Positions 12,204 to 24,857 of a stretch of DNA of 64,000 nt are shown piece after piece. Below the pieces are notes generated by a model, which was given only the letters and a program-made list of their open reading frames with translations, had not been told where the DNA came from and searched no databases. The position numbers and the translations under genes are program-made. Numbering within the stretch: position 1 is the stretch's first letter; each line of letters opens with the position of its first letter. The stretch is taken from contig JAJEKV010000059.1 in the NCBI GenBank assembly GCA_021234155.1, positions 475,844 to 539,843 of the forward strand. The letters run 5' to 3'. The stretch is from Isoetes taiwanensis. Its lineage: Eukaryota > Streptophyta > Lycopodiopsida > Isoetales > Isoetaceae.

Positions 12204-12600
12204 GGGTGTTTATATCATCTACCTAAGGCATATAGTTGATTTTCTTGCCATTTCTTATTACTAAGTGTTTGTTTTTTCCGCCGCTCATTTCATGGGCCAG
12301 AAAATGCATAATTGAGAATGATGCCACCGTGGTTCACTATATCTCTTTGTTTCAGATAGCTACATGTGCTAGTTTTTGTTAAAGGCTCCTTTTTTTTTTA
12401 AATAGTTTTTTTTTTTTAATTGTTGGGTTGGCTACTAGATCCCAAAAGACATTGATTGACATTTTCCAGATTTGGATTTGTATCATTGCAATGTTGCAGT
12501 TTAAACTTTCACATCATACAAATTACTATTTGCTTTATGCTAGCATCATGTCATTGACAATTTTGCAAACACCACACTATGGTATATTAGCCTTTTAAAT
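12204..12600. repeat. X repeat (left neighbour of the duplicated block), first copy
   Basis: About 95% like 45341-45749, including T-rich runs. It reaches 20 bases into the start of the duplicated block (tggtatattag...) and then breaks off at 12600. It therefore shows the uninterrupted X-to-block junction into which the Helitron at 1-692 inserted. Confidence 0.85.
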
Positions 12601-13631
12601 CTATTGTTTAAATTTGGTTTTCCTGGCAAGTGGGAAAATTTTTGGATTTTTCTCCAGGCTTCTTTGTCCAAGGTTGTGGGGATTTTTTATGCCGGAAAAT
12701 ATTCCTGACTACCAAAAATCAAAAAAATTTCCTCGAGTATGATTTTTTAGCAGGTCTTTGCTTTCGATAGATTATTACCTTTCTGGCATCGAGGCCTTGT
12801 ATGTCGGATGGAAGACATTTATCGGGCAGCATGATTAGCCGGGCGAAGAGGATTTCTGGCATCCAAGGGCTTTATGAAGCATCCAAGGCTTCTTGATAAT
12901 TCTCTATAACAGGTATGGTGCGCATCCTATTTTTTTTTTCCTTCTGTTCTGCTCTTCATAGAGTTCCACCATCGTGCCAATTATCTGGCTTAGGTTCTAA
13001 TCCATCACAAGCTTTCATTCTGCCATGGATGGGGAAGAATACCGTTTCTTTTCTTTTGTAGTATTATTAGCAGGTTAGTTCTTTCTCTAAGGAAAACCCC
13101 TTTCGGCATGCAGTTCTCTTCTCTAGACATGACCAAATTCATTCTTCCATTCTTCATGCATTTTTTTCTTTCTTTCTTTTGTATCTAGAAAGCATTATTT
13201 CTTCCAGGAAGAGGTGAGTCTTCTCTAACATGATTGCACGAAATGGGTCATGCAGTTCCAAGAAAAAGACGAGGCATTGAAGTTATTCTGTCTAATAAGT
13301 CATATTGATGTAGAAGATGTGAACTGACCATTCTGTGCGCCAGTTAGTTCTTTTCCTCAGCAAATTTGATGCCTATTGTAGTAGGCTCTTGGATCGTTGT
13401 GCCATAGAAGCAAGCCTGTCCATAGGCAAGCAATTTAATTTATTGTATTGTTCCAGCTCTTCATGACGAAGATTTTCTGGGTTTTAGAATAAACTCTCTT
13501 CAGACCTATGGTCCTAATTCTCTTACGCTAGACAATCATCTTAAAGCATTTTTTAGATGCTGGCAGTAGAGCTACAACAACTATACGTTTTAATATTTGC
13601 CATTTTTAAGGTTTATCATTTCTTTAAATAG
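12601..13631. other. No gene seen
   Basis: AT-rich sequence with no long frame, repeat or recognisable signal. It could be intron or upstream sequence of the exon-like segments that follow. Confidence 0.3.
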
Positions 13632-14968
13632 ACTGTTCAAGCGGGAATTCAAAGCTCACTTGGAGGAGCACTATGACTTTGCATGTGTGAGGAGCTTCTT
13701 CGATCAACTGAGACCGTAAGTTCTTTGTGATCTTACTTTTGTATCCAACATGTCATGCAATACACATGATGTAATGCATTTTCTTAACAATAGGTTGCTG
13801 CTCTCTTCATGTGCTGCAGATATCAACGTTCAACTTATTTACTTATTCAGTTTCCATCACCAACCAGGTGAGTAGTTTGAACCTTTTGGTCCTCCTGTCA
13901 ATACAATCAACTTATGTCTATCATATAGTCATCCACATGATTTACTAGCAGTACCCTGCTTTTACTTCATATGAGTTTTATTGTAACTCTTCATTTGACA
14001 AGCAATAAGATAGCCAAAGATTCTTGGAATCATGCATTTCTTTGTAAACCATAAAGCATGAATGGATGAACTTCTCAGAAAGGCCATCAGCTCTTATAAA
14101 TGTGGCCATGGAACTGCAATTTATTATAGCACACCAAAATGAAAGTTTGCGTTCTTTTTTCTAGGTCAAACTCTCCACAGATCGTCTTACAAGGGAAGTC
14201 AATCATCTTCTTTCTATTCAGGATTCTTTATTGTTTGATGAAAAAATGCTTGATGGAGGACTAACATGGGCCCTAGCAGGTGATATTACGTATGATATTA
14301 CAACTGATCTGCGCGGCAGAGCTCAATGACGATAACTTAGTAGGTGCCATTATAACATAGGTACGAGAATGTTTTCTTCTCAGTAATATGATAAATCCTA
14401 ACATAGCTAGGTGCATTTATTTAGGTGCATGTGTTCTAAGATTACGTCAATAATGAGCAGGTTAACCTTCTCTTTCATATCCTGGCTATAATGAAATGTT
14501 TTTCATTGATCAATAACGTAAGTTTGCGCATTTATTCCATACTTGAAAATACACTCATGTCCATAGTTTCAAGCTTACATGCTTTTGAAGATTAGCTATA
14601 ATCATATTTTCTGCATAAAACACGATGACCTGTGCATCTAGTTCATGAAGTTTGTCGTCTAAACCACTGGTGTTGGTAGGTTCACAAACAATTTAGTTGT
14701 ACTGGGTTGGTGCTGAAGCAAAGAATTATTGTCATTTTTTGCCACATCGATCTAAGCTTTTATGGCTGCTACTTGTGATCTGCTCGATTTCTATTCTCCT
14801 CGTAAAGTTAATGTTTCTTAACTCTTATAACTTGCCCTTTATGATTTTTCTGCAGATAGTGCTTGGAATATTCAACGACACATTACTATAGGTCTTGAGG
14901 TTGGTGATTATCTTCGAGGTCTACTTGAAGCTCCTATTTTGTCGGATCTCGATCATAGACAAGGATGA
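13632..14968 (+). CDS. Four exon-like segments of an unrecognised plant gene
   Basis: Four coding-like segments are bounded by good plant splice sites. They are 13632-13715 (after ..aaatag, before gtaag; reads EFKAHLEEHYDFACVRSFF), 13820-13867 (after ctgcag, before gtgag; 48 nt), 14165-14279 (after tttctag, before gtgata; reads LTREVNHLLSIQDSLLF) and 14856-14968 (after tctgcag; reads ITIGLEVGDYLRGLLEAP and ends at TGA). Segments 2 to 4 join in one frame: the third ends with a single G that completes the first codon of the fourth. The first segment does not join in frame with the second, so an exon is missing or the gene is damaged. No start codon or upstream exons were found. I do not recognise the protein. 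Confidence 0.4.
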
Positions 14969-17162
14969 TTGCCATCGATTGGTTTGTGGGCTATTGCATA
15001 GGTTCCAAGCATAGATTCAAGCTTTGATTTAGCCCTTGCATTTTCCTTGCACCCAATGACGTCTGCAAAGCCCTTTGTCAGTTTAACAAATAGCCTGAAA
15101 TTATTTTCCCACCTAGGTATGGCATTGCAGCCACTCAGGGAAATAGGTCATGTCAAGAGTCCCTCTTAGCATAGGGTTTTCGTATCCTCTTTTTCTTTTG
15201 TAGAGCTGCTCTTGCCTTTGACACTGGACAGAATTAAGCATAAATAGTTTACAATCTCCTGGATTATTTGGAATGAATTGGGAATGACTCAAGTATGCAA
15301 CGTTCAGGGGGATGATCATAAAAAAAAATACTCCTTTTGCACTTTACCATGATTGTGTCACAGATTTACTAATCAATGTATGTGAGAGTCCACAGGCTAT
15401 CAATTGCTTTCTATTGCTTAGTATGTCATCCAAGGCGTAGCCTATTTTAAATCTGCACTTTTTTCCCTTAAAGTGTAAATTTGAGTTCTAAGTTTCTGGA
15501 CTAATCAATATTAGGAAAGCTTATTTACTGTCCACTTGGTGAGCAACAGCACCAAGTAGCAGAGGTTATTTATGCAGGCAGTTCTTGGCCAAGTTATTAT
15601 CATCTAGATGCAAACATCATTATTATAGTGTCATGCCATTATTACATTTAAAGCAATTAGAATCATTATTAAAGAGTCATACCATTATTTCATTTACAGC
15701 AATTAGCTTGAGCACTGAATTTCTATGTGTCCATATGTTTACCAATCTGCAGTCCCATATCTCTGATTACCTGCTTGCTTCTTAACATCTCATGCTTTTT
15801 ACTTCCTAGCATGTACAATAAATTTACAACTGATGACATAAGAAACACTTATATTTCTTGAACATTCAGAAGGCTGATACAAAGGTAAGCATTTGTTGAT
15901 GAACAATACATTTGTTCATGTCTCACCCATACATCTCTTCATCTCTCCATGCTAACATCCCTTACATGAAAGGGGAAGCCAACTTTATGCCACAGGTGCT
16001 GTCAACTAGATATAGCAAACACCATATCAAAATTAGAACTCCCAGTTAGATGTAGTTAAAGCATACCTACATTTGCCGAATCTGTATATGTGAAGCCGAC
16101 ATTCTATTTCCACATCTATACCATTTTGTTGCATTAGCATGTAATGTATGTAGTGGCATCAATCTATAAAATAATGACAAATTTAATAATCAATTAATAT
16201 AAGGTCCAAGAGCAAGGAACGTAAGGAAAGAAAGATGATTATGCATATAAAGCACATGAAAGGCACATATGCATATAAGATGTCTATTGAGCATGCGATC
16301 CTTTATATCTTACGAGCATCTATAGAACAACCTATATTCAAATATCGAGAGTGCAATTTATATCATGCACAAGCTATCGTGGTCATAAAGTAGGATTCCA
16401 TTTGTGAGAATAAATGTAGCCTATTATTTATATTCTCAGTCAATGAACACCAATCCAATCTCGATTTGAAATAATTAAATCATGAGAAAGTGTTCCACGC
16501 ATGCAATATCGATTGAACTGTAAAAGACCTATGTACAACATGATGGTATTGAGCACACACGCTAGCTGGCAGCACTTCCAATGCCATCTAGCACGTTTGA
16601 TTATAAGATATACTCCCACACATTTGGGATGCAACTTTAGGATTCCAAACTTTAATATACGTGGGAACCTAAGTTTAGCTTGGTATTTTATATTGAACAT
16701 ATCATCTACGCCAACGCCAATATCAAGGATTTATAAATGTTTAGTAGTGCGGCTACGCTGTCTGAAGAACTAGGTAAGTAGTCAAACACTATAGTTGGGT
16801 GGCACATAAAAACATGGGAAGTGGACTTTCAGACTTAGTGCCATGTCTTTCTCCTTTGTGAGTTGTAGCACAAAGAATACATTATGACTGGAATACTATA
16901 GCTAATGCACTCCTCTACCCTATGTAAGTTGTATCACCTATTCCCTCTACAGTCATAGCACGTCTACACCTACATGTGATCTATAATGCCACATTATATA
17001 TGGTCATGCCATCTATCCATAATTAGTGGTACATGTACCATTAAATTGTTGCCTTGCATATATTTATTATGGCTTGAGAGTTATGTAACATTTTCACTTT
17101 TAAAAGAAGTCCAACAAAATCAAAATTGAACACTAACGACCTATGTAATGTCTATTTCTAAT
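14969..17162. other. No gene seen
   Basis: AT-rich sequence with only short frames. Nothing resembles a known family, and no clear repeat boundary was found. Confidence 0.3.
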
Positions 17163-18530
17163 TTAGTTACAATTAGTTTGGCATTACACAATCTTCCTTA
17201 CAGTTTCACTTACAGCCTCGGAGTTAAAACAACGGTGCCCTATGCTATTCTTTTACAAGAGACAGGTTTTTGGCCTCTTCAACATTCTGCCATGAAGCGC
17301 CATCTCCACTATATCTGCAAGGTGCACCACATGGATGATGTTAGGTATCCTGTTCTTGCACTTGCCATGGCTGAATCTTCTCAGCGTTTGAAACGATGTT
17401 GGAAAGAGCATTGCACTACATGGTTTGCGGTTGAACGTGCAACCGTGAGCACTACCCGATGCTTGCTAGTTCTGATCCCCGAGCTTTTGCAACAATATCT
17501 CAATGGTCGCTTTTTCTCAAAAGATATGGGAAGCGATTACTTTGGCCCAAGTGAAAACCGGTCCTTATCATGCACACATAAATCCCACCTTGGCACCGGG
17601 CCCCAAGCTTATTTGCTTGCTTCATTGTCCAGGAACAAGCTTGTAGCTATTGCATCAATTCGCACGGGTCCCAATGTGTTCTGATTGAGGCGGTAGATGG
17701 GAGCGCCGCGAATTGCGCGAGAAGTTTAAACTATATGCCTGTTGCCAGTTACAGGTTATTGAAGATGAAAGCCATACTCTTTTGAGTTGCCCTGCTTTTG
17801 AGATAGTCCAGAATCATTTTTTGAAACTTAGCATTCCATTCCACGCTTCCACAACTTCTCAGAGCACCATCTGTGCATGACTTGGCATTATACATACCTG
17901 AGGTTCTAGATAAACGTCTGCAATTACAGAGTAGTCATTATCTCCGCTTGTCTAGTATCATCATTACTGGAAAGGTTTTTCCCTTGAAAACATTTCGAGG
18001 CAGGGGTTTTTTAATCCTAGTAGTAATGATTGTACTAGCCCATTGTATGGGTTCCATGACCTATTGGTCTCCGTGGACGTTAAAAAATCTATTCTATTCT
18101 ATTATATTCTTCCCAGGCATCTACATCTATATCTATTGTAACAAGCTCTTGTTTGAAGTTGAATCCAAACTAGTGACATAATTTAAATGTATGTGGCCTA
18201 TTAGTCTTACTTACTGTAGTGCTTCAACAATTTATGTGCAGAAGAACAAGACAAGCACACTCATATGCCGTGCGCATTGCAATTGTTGTTTTCCTAGGCA
18301 ACCCTTTACTATCGATGTGTGTGCAACATGCCTTTCTTCTAGTGCGACCTTTTCATTTTAGTATATCACAAATATTTTATTCAATACAATGGTATTAGAA
18401 GTATGAAATATTAGGTAAAAGCTATCTAAATATGCGTGGCCAAAATTCCTTTTACAAGAAAAAAACCTAATTATCTTGGCTAAATAATATTGTCCAACAA
18501 GATTCACCTAGGTTTCTACGACTGAACATT
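17163..18530. repeat. Duplicated block, copy C, left part
   Basis: This matches the first ~500 bases of copies A and B (from ttacaatt..tttggcattacacaatcttcc), with a LINE-B fragment inserted at 17205-18108. Copy C stops at 18530, where the Helentron-like pair begins, and resumes at 25831. About 27 bases present in A and B are missing just before the insertion point. Confidence 0.85.
17205..18108 (+). mobile_element. LINE-B 3' fragment inserted in copy C
   Basis: Plus-strand, 5'-truncated LINE-B. It shares with the 4304-6728 copy the VPYAILLQETG segment and the terminal gtccacggagacc-type 3' region (here ccgtggacgttaaaaaa), and ends in (ATTCT)n at 18088-18108. A zf-RVT zinc-knuckle trace (EDESHTLLSCPAF) is readable near 17763-17801 across a stop. 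Flanks suggest a target duplication around tcttcc, which is imperfect. Confidence 0.8.
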
Positions 18531-18718
18531 GCCACGGTTCTATTGCGACAGCAATAGAACCGACATTCCTTGGATGGGGACGTCCCTTTGTCACTCCTCC
18601 TATTTATGCAGCCTCTCTTCATTGTTCTATCATCGGCGTTCTCTTGAGCTAGATTTCTTCTTCTTCTCTATCCTATCAGTTTCAAGACTATTCCTATGTT
18701 TAATCTTTCTTACAGAAG

Positions 18719-18862
18719 CTTAAGATATCTCGCCTTTGCTATTTGGCGATACTGCAAGCGGTTTGGTGATCAAACGGTTTGGTGATAATGTTCCTTTTAA
18801 GATATCTCGCCTTTGCTGTTTGGCGATACTGCAAGCGGTTTGATGATAATGTTCCTTTTTTG
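18719..18862 (+). repeat. Tandem duplication within element 1
   Basis: Two units of roughly 70-80 bases, each containing aagatatctcgcctttgct, gcgatactgcaagcggttt and gataatgttcc, lie just inside the 3' region of the element. Confidence 0.75.
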
Positions 18863-19721
18863 TTTCTTTTTTGCTTCTCTGCTGGGATGTTGGATTTGTG
18901 TGCTTGCTATGGTGGACGTAGCATCGTTTCCATTTCTCTCCAAGTTTCTTTTAGCTTTTTCAGGCAGCTCTGCAGTACGGCTCTTCCTCCGGCTTGGATT
19001 CGGCCATTGCTATCAGCTACTGCTGGTTCTCATAAAACCTTAAGGGAATAGTTTTCGACCAGATTTTTGTGCAATCCAGATTTGGGTTTTCTTGGTTTCT
19101 ATTTGAATGGGTTCTTAGCGATGAGGGTTTCACATGAATCTGCTTCTTTGGTTTGTAGAATCCTTGTAGGACATGCAACAGATTTGTGGATAGCTTTTAA
19201 TCTATTGTCTTTCTGATCTTACCAGAGTATAGGGCAGGAATCGATGGTTGGAGCGAATCTTTCTGCAGCACAGGGCATGCCGGATGATATGCCTTTATTA
19301 TTCTATTTTTTGCAGATGCGATCTGTGGTTAGGCGTATCGATGGTTGCAAACCCTCATCTGATTCTTGTTCATTTTGTTTTTCGAGTTTTTTGTCTTGAT
19401 GTTTAGTATGAGGGCCTTTTGGCTGGGCCGTTTTCATGGTGGTCTGTGCTTGTATAGAGACCCAGCTTCGATTTGGTTTGTTAAGGCCAGTTTTTGAGCC
19501 GATTCTACCCTCCGGATCTTTGGTAGCGGGATCTGAAGGCGAACCTGGATCTTGCAGTATGAACTCAGATCGGGCAACCTTGTAAGGACTCAGACCGCTG
19601 CCGCAACTCTCAAGCTTCTTAACCGGAAACTTTCCCTGTGTAAATCAGTTCTGTAAGTCGGTCTACCTTCCTTCACAAGTTATTTTTATAACAGGTCGCA
19701 ATTTGTCTATAAAATTTGGCA

Positions 19722-19778
19722 TGGTGCATTGGTTAGCTCGATTATTATCATTTGTATGGTCAGAGGTTCAAACTTCGG
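19722..19778 (+). promoter_or_regulatory. tRNA-derived SINE head (A box and B box) inside element 1
   Basis: TGGTGCATTGGTTAGC (19722-19737) is a strong A box of the kind found in plant tRNA-derived SINEs. GAGGTTCAAACTTCGG (19763-19778) is a good B box at tRNA-like spacing. The downstream sequence repeats part of the B-box arm (caaacttcggatg). No poly-A or T tail boundary was resolved. Confidence 0.5.
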
Positions 19779-19999
19779 ATGGAACGATTTTTCATTCAAA
19801 CTTCGGATGAAACGATGTTTCCGATTCATTTTTAGTTTTCATTGTGATTGTTTGAGGTAGTTTTTATCTTTCATTGTGGAGTGCAAAGTTACTACATATA
19901 TGCCGTTACACCAAATTTTATCTTCCTTTTTTAAATTGTTTGGAGGTAAATTTAGTAGATGTTGTTGGTTAGACATGGATCGCAGTATTACATTTCATG

Positions 20000-22900
20000 T
20001 ATGATCTAGTCAGGCCTTCTTTTGTGGTTGTAGAGATCCATATGACTATAGTCCTATTTCTAATATTTCTTTATTCCTTATATTGATGGGTTGACATCTC
20101 TTATCCTTATTGTTTCTCGTCCAGAATATGTTTTCTTGTTCATTTTATAAAATGTTTTTTGCGAGACATATTATCGTTTCTTGCCTTTGGTAGATGATAT
20201 TTCATCTTCCTAATGTCTGCCTGCCAATTCTTCGTGGATTTTTTTCGAGCGCAACCTAGGTATGGTTTGTTTTCTCATTTCATTCACTTGGCGCGTCATT
20301 TTTGACTAGGCATTGGTTTAATTCATTTTTTGAATGTTGGTTCTTCGGGTGCCATGTATGGTCTAGTTGGGCTTTTCTTTGTCGTTGTGGAGATCCAGAT
20401 GAGTTTAGTCCTATTTTGAGGCATTTTCTTTTATAGAGATCTCGGTTTAATCCTTATACTAACGGCAAGTCATCACCTTATTGATTATCCATAGAATGTT
20501 TTTTTGTCCATCATTGTCTTTCGTTAGTTTTTTTGGCAAGATATATTGTTGTATTCACATTTTCATTCATCTGCCTTGGTATGTGATATTTTGTTTTCCT
20601 AAGGTTCACCTGCCGATTTTCTATGGATCTTTTCAAACACAACCTAGATTGTACTTTGATTCACCCCACGGCGTCATGATACTCCATCTAGGCTTCTTGT
20701 GCTTTTTTATCCGATTTCCGTCGTGGTATTTTCTCCAGGAGGTGATGGCTTCCATTGGTGGTTGCTTTTTTCGTTTCTCTTTCTAGATTACCTTTGCCCA
20801 CTCTCTTGCTTTGGAGTTTCTCTTTTCCATGGTATTGCTTCATTTCGAGATTTGGTTGTACTGATTTTATTTGTCCTGTGTCTTTTATTTTTTCTCGTCG
20901 TCTCTATTATTCCTTGTTTCCATTATTCTGATTGACTCTAGGGCTATATGACATCACCGTCCATACGTTTAGCGCCATTGCTACCTCATTTTATTAACTT
21001 TGGACGTGGTGCTCAATTTTTGATCGCTCTCTGTTTCTTATGCGGTGAGTGTATTAATTTGGTCAGGTCTTTATTGTTGTGGTTGTTTTGTCATATTCGT
21101 AGATTTATTTATTCTTATCCTAGTAGTTCCTTGTCCATTTCTCGTTGCATTGTTCCATTTCTTCACTTGATGCGTCTCCTTGGTCTGGTACTCTAGCATA
21201 GTTCCTTTCCCATGATGTGTTTTATTGTTTTGGGACTCTGATACTTTTCCTTGTCTTGTATGCCGTGTTTGTTCCATTATTCTTTTTACCTTTGTTTTTT
21301 GTTACTTCATTTAGCACTTGATGTACTCCCTTGTTCTGGTATTTTGGACCTCCTTACCTATTTCTCTTACCCCGTTCTTCCACTTGCTTCATGTTTCCCA
21401 TCAGCCCCTTATCTATGCAGTTTGTTTCATTTGTTGCATTGATCCATGTAGACCCATTTCTCTCAATGGCTTCTACTTTTTAAGTGCATGCATTCTGTTC
21501 ACCTTTTTTGCGTTGAACCTTATAGATTTGTTTCTTCCTTTGGCTTTTATTTCTCATGTTCGTTTGGTTTTCTTGTTTGTCCAAATCGTGCCTTGTTGAC
21601 CCCTTAGTTATTTTACCATAATCTTTCAATCATGTTACTTGTGCTTCCTCTTTTCCATGATTTTTGTGTTCTTTCGGGTTTTTCAGACTTCCTGCCTGAT
21701 TCGTGTTGGCCTTTTTTATTTTTCACCTTGACCTTTGTTGCTCTTGCGTCCGGGTTCTCCTACCCCATTGATCCCTCTTTCTGGTTTTTTGACTTGATTC
21801 CATTGCCTCCTCTTTCACCAATTCCATCTGCCCCCTCCATCGTAGCTTTGTTGCGCTCCAGTTGCTATGTCATTTCTCTATTTCTTGTGTTTCCGTTGTT
21901 TCATTCTCTGAGTTCCTTTGGCTTCTTATTTCGTTCAACTTTGTTGACGTTATTACTCCTTTAGTTGCAGCTTTCTTTCTTTGGTTTTTTGTTGACATTA
22001 TTACTCCTTCAGTTGCATCGTCCTTTCTTTGGTTTCTGGTCTTTTTGCTCTTTGTTTTCTTGCTAGTTAGGTTAGTTTGGCTTATTGTATCCGTGTTGTG
22101 TAGTATTTTCTGCTTCATTAGTCATTTGTTGTAGTTCTTTAGTCATTTGTTGTAGTTCTTGTTTGTGTCAATTATTTCATTTGCGTTGTTGGTTCCTTTC
22201 ACCTCATCCATTCCATTATACCCCTTTTGTTGGCTTTAACTCTAATATTTCTTCCATTTGTACTATGTTCCTCTTGTTACTATCCCATTTTCCTGTCAGT
22301 TTCACTTTGTTTTCTTGTTCAATGGGTCCCTTTGGTTTGATATTAACACATTCGCTATTGACATTCAGCACCCTGTTGACCCTTGCAGAGTCATTGTTCC
22401 ATTTTGCTTCCATATTTCATGTTCATTTGTTTTTTGCATGTCCAGTTGTCGCCATGAAACTCGTCACTGTTCTTCCCACTCTTTCTACCATTGACTCGTA
22501 ATCCTCTTGAGATTCATCATACTCCTGTTTTCCATTGTTGGGTCGAAATCTTTTTACATACTATGTTGTCATTTAGATGATGGCGAGGGGATAGCTATCT
22601 TGACTTCGAGGAAAGGGGTGTAAGGATTCTTGATTGTATATTTGGTGAGTAAGGTTCACATTAAATATTTTCACTTCATCGTTTCTTATATAGTTTTATT
22701 CATATAGTTTCCTTTCACCTTCGAGATTCTACACAGTTTGTTTAATGTAGAATTTGGTTATATGCAAGTAGATAATGTGTGTAGTGCATGGTTTTGGTTG
22801 TGCCGTAGGATTTGTACGTGCCTATCTGGTTTCATCTGGCACATTAAGTATTCTTCTCCATAGATCCATTCTTAATTGATTTCTTTTATAACTCATTTGT

Positions 22901-24810
22901 TTCATTTGACCACTTGATCCACGTTAGGGATGTCTTGTATATTGTTCGTGGATTTTGTTGTTCCAATCATCGTACCTCTTTATGGTCATCTGCAATTACC
23001 TCCATCATTGCTCAAGCAAGTTTTGGATATTGATGGACCATATATTCCATTTTTTCTTCTCTATTTCTGATACTCTCTTATAGTTGGTCCATACTTAGGT
23101 TTCTCATCTCAGTGCCAACAATGCAGTTAGTCTAATAGGCCATATATATTCCATTTTTTCCAATTGCTTGGTTACTTCCTTAAACCATTGGCCCTTTGGC
23201 TTTTTGCTCTGTATTTTCTCCATGGTTTTCATGAGTTCCTTTGACCGCTTTATATGTATTGGCTCCAATGATACATTTAGTCCTTTGGTTCAGTTTGGCT
23301 TTTGCTTCAAATAGATGTTACCCCTTCGTGCCATTTTCCCGTTTTAGTCCCTCTATCTTCTTTTTGTGCCTTTGTCCCAGTGGTTTCACTCGGTATCCTT
23401 TGCATCCCTTCGATATGCTTAGTCCGTTTATCACAATTGTCATTTTATTCTAGGTTATTCAGGTTTGTTGCTTGATGTCATTATTCCAGTTACTTGTTTT
23501 CCTATGGACTTGTTTGGCTAGGTTGATCCATCCACTCGCCATTGCTTCATTATCTCAGTTTATCTTTTTAGCATCATTTGCTCATTTATTTCCATTTAAT
23601 CAGTTTTTAAGTACTTTATGCCTTTAAGTTTTCTAGTACTTTATGCCTTTATTCTTTCTAGGAGTATTACATTTGTCACTTGGGTATTCGTTGCTCCCTT
23701 TAATTGTTTCTCTGTTCTTTGCTTTGATTTTTTGTTATCTTCGTTTTTAGATTCGTTGTGCTTTTTCCATCAGCCTCATTTGTGCATTCTCTTTCATTTT
23801 AGTCTAGTGACCCTTGTAGATTCGTTTCTTATTTTCTTTAAAGCATATTTTCAATTGTTTTTCTTAACTCTGCTGTACACATGATATTCTTATTTCGCTT
23901 ATGGTAGCTTTTAGGGGCTAATTCCATCCATTTGCCATTGCTTCATTATCTAAATGTGCTTTTTTCCCTCCTTTGCTCATCTTTGTTCCATATTTTCCCT
24001 TTTTCCAAGTACTTGGTGCCTTTATTTCCATTTGTTCCAGTCTATAAGTCGATTTGTTTGTTTCTAGGTGTTTTATATTGGGTCACTTGGGTTTTTTGTT
24101 TCTATGTCTTTCGCATTAAGCCTTTGTTGTCTCTATTTGTGAATTCACTCCACTTGTTCCATGTGTCCCATCAGCTTCATTTTGTGCATTCTATTTTGTT
24201 GCAGTGACCTTTGCAGAGTCGTTCCTCCCTTTCTTTATTCCACATTTTCAATCGTTTTTATTAGATTCTACATGCTTCATTATGGGTTTGGTGCACTCCA
24301 TTTGCTGTACACTCCTTATTATCTCGGTAGCTCCATTTGATATCGTTTGTGTTTGCATTGTTTCCTTAATTTATTTTCTTATGAGATCGTTACTTTGATG
24401 ATGACATCATGTTCGTGGCTCTGTCTGCTGTTGTCCCATAAGTTCCTTCCCTCAGCTCTTACTGTACTATTCCATTGTCTTCTTCATTCTTATGTTCCCG
24501 TTTCCATCTCTCATAACATTCCTCCATCGTGTTCTCCTTCATTTTTATTCATTCCATTGTTTGCATTCCGGTATTACTTGCTCTTTCTGCTTCTTCATTG
24601 TTCCTTTGTCTCTGTCTTCTCTTTATCCCTTTTTTCCTCCATTTTTCTTAGTTTCCTCTTCCTTCGTTTTACTCTGATTGCCGTCAGCCTTATCTATGCA
24701 TTCTTTTCCAGTGACCTTGTAGACTCGTTTCTCCCTTTCTTTATACTATATTTCTCTTTAGCTTCCTTTTCTTTCAGTTTCGATGCTGAGTAGATTTTTG
24801 AGTTTGTTCC
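20000..24810 (+). repeat. T-rich, degenerate long tandem-repeat filler of element 1
   Basis: Diverged units recur at about 400-500 base spacing. Each combines motifs such as ccattgcttcattatct, tttgctcat, aagtactt..tgccttta, gtcacttggg, ccatcagcctcat and gtgacccttgtagattcgtttct (clear at 23540-23880, 23930-24270 and partly 24660-24760; fainter at 21400 and 22380). Many open frames here encode only Phe/Leu/Ser-rich peptides because of the base composition. Confidence 0.55.
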
Positions 24811-24857
24811 TCTTCTATCGGCCAGTATATGCCTATCATAGGACCCATCCTAGGAAT

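Larger units (their letters stand above)
18531..24857 (-). mobile_element. Helentron-like element 1 of a tandem pair (6.3 kb, non-autonomous)
   Basis: Read on the minus strand, the 5' terminus (24857) starts ATTCCTAGGATGGG. The 3' side has the near-repeat CCCCATCCAAGGAAT (18565-18579), then an 11-bp perfect stem GGTTCTATTGC/GCAATAGAACC with a 4-base loop (18536-18561), then the terminus GTGGC at 18531. An inverted repeat that is terminal at one end and subterminal at the other, a 3' stem-loop, insertion between T and T without target duplication, and head-to-tail tandem copies are the hallmarks of Helentron/Helitron2 elements. No Rep-helicase reading frame is present, so it is non-autonomous. 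The interior is T-rich on the plus strand. Confidence 0.75.

Noticed and set aside
20481..24793. Many open frames encoding Phe/Leu/Ser-rich, membrane-like proteins
   Set aside because: They follow from the T-rich repeat composition of the plus strand. They overlap in several frames, share no motif and lie inside a transposable element.
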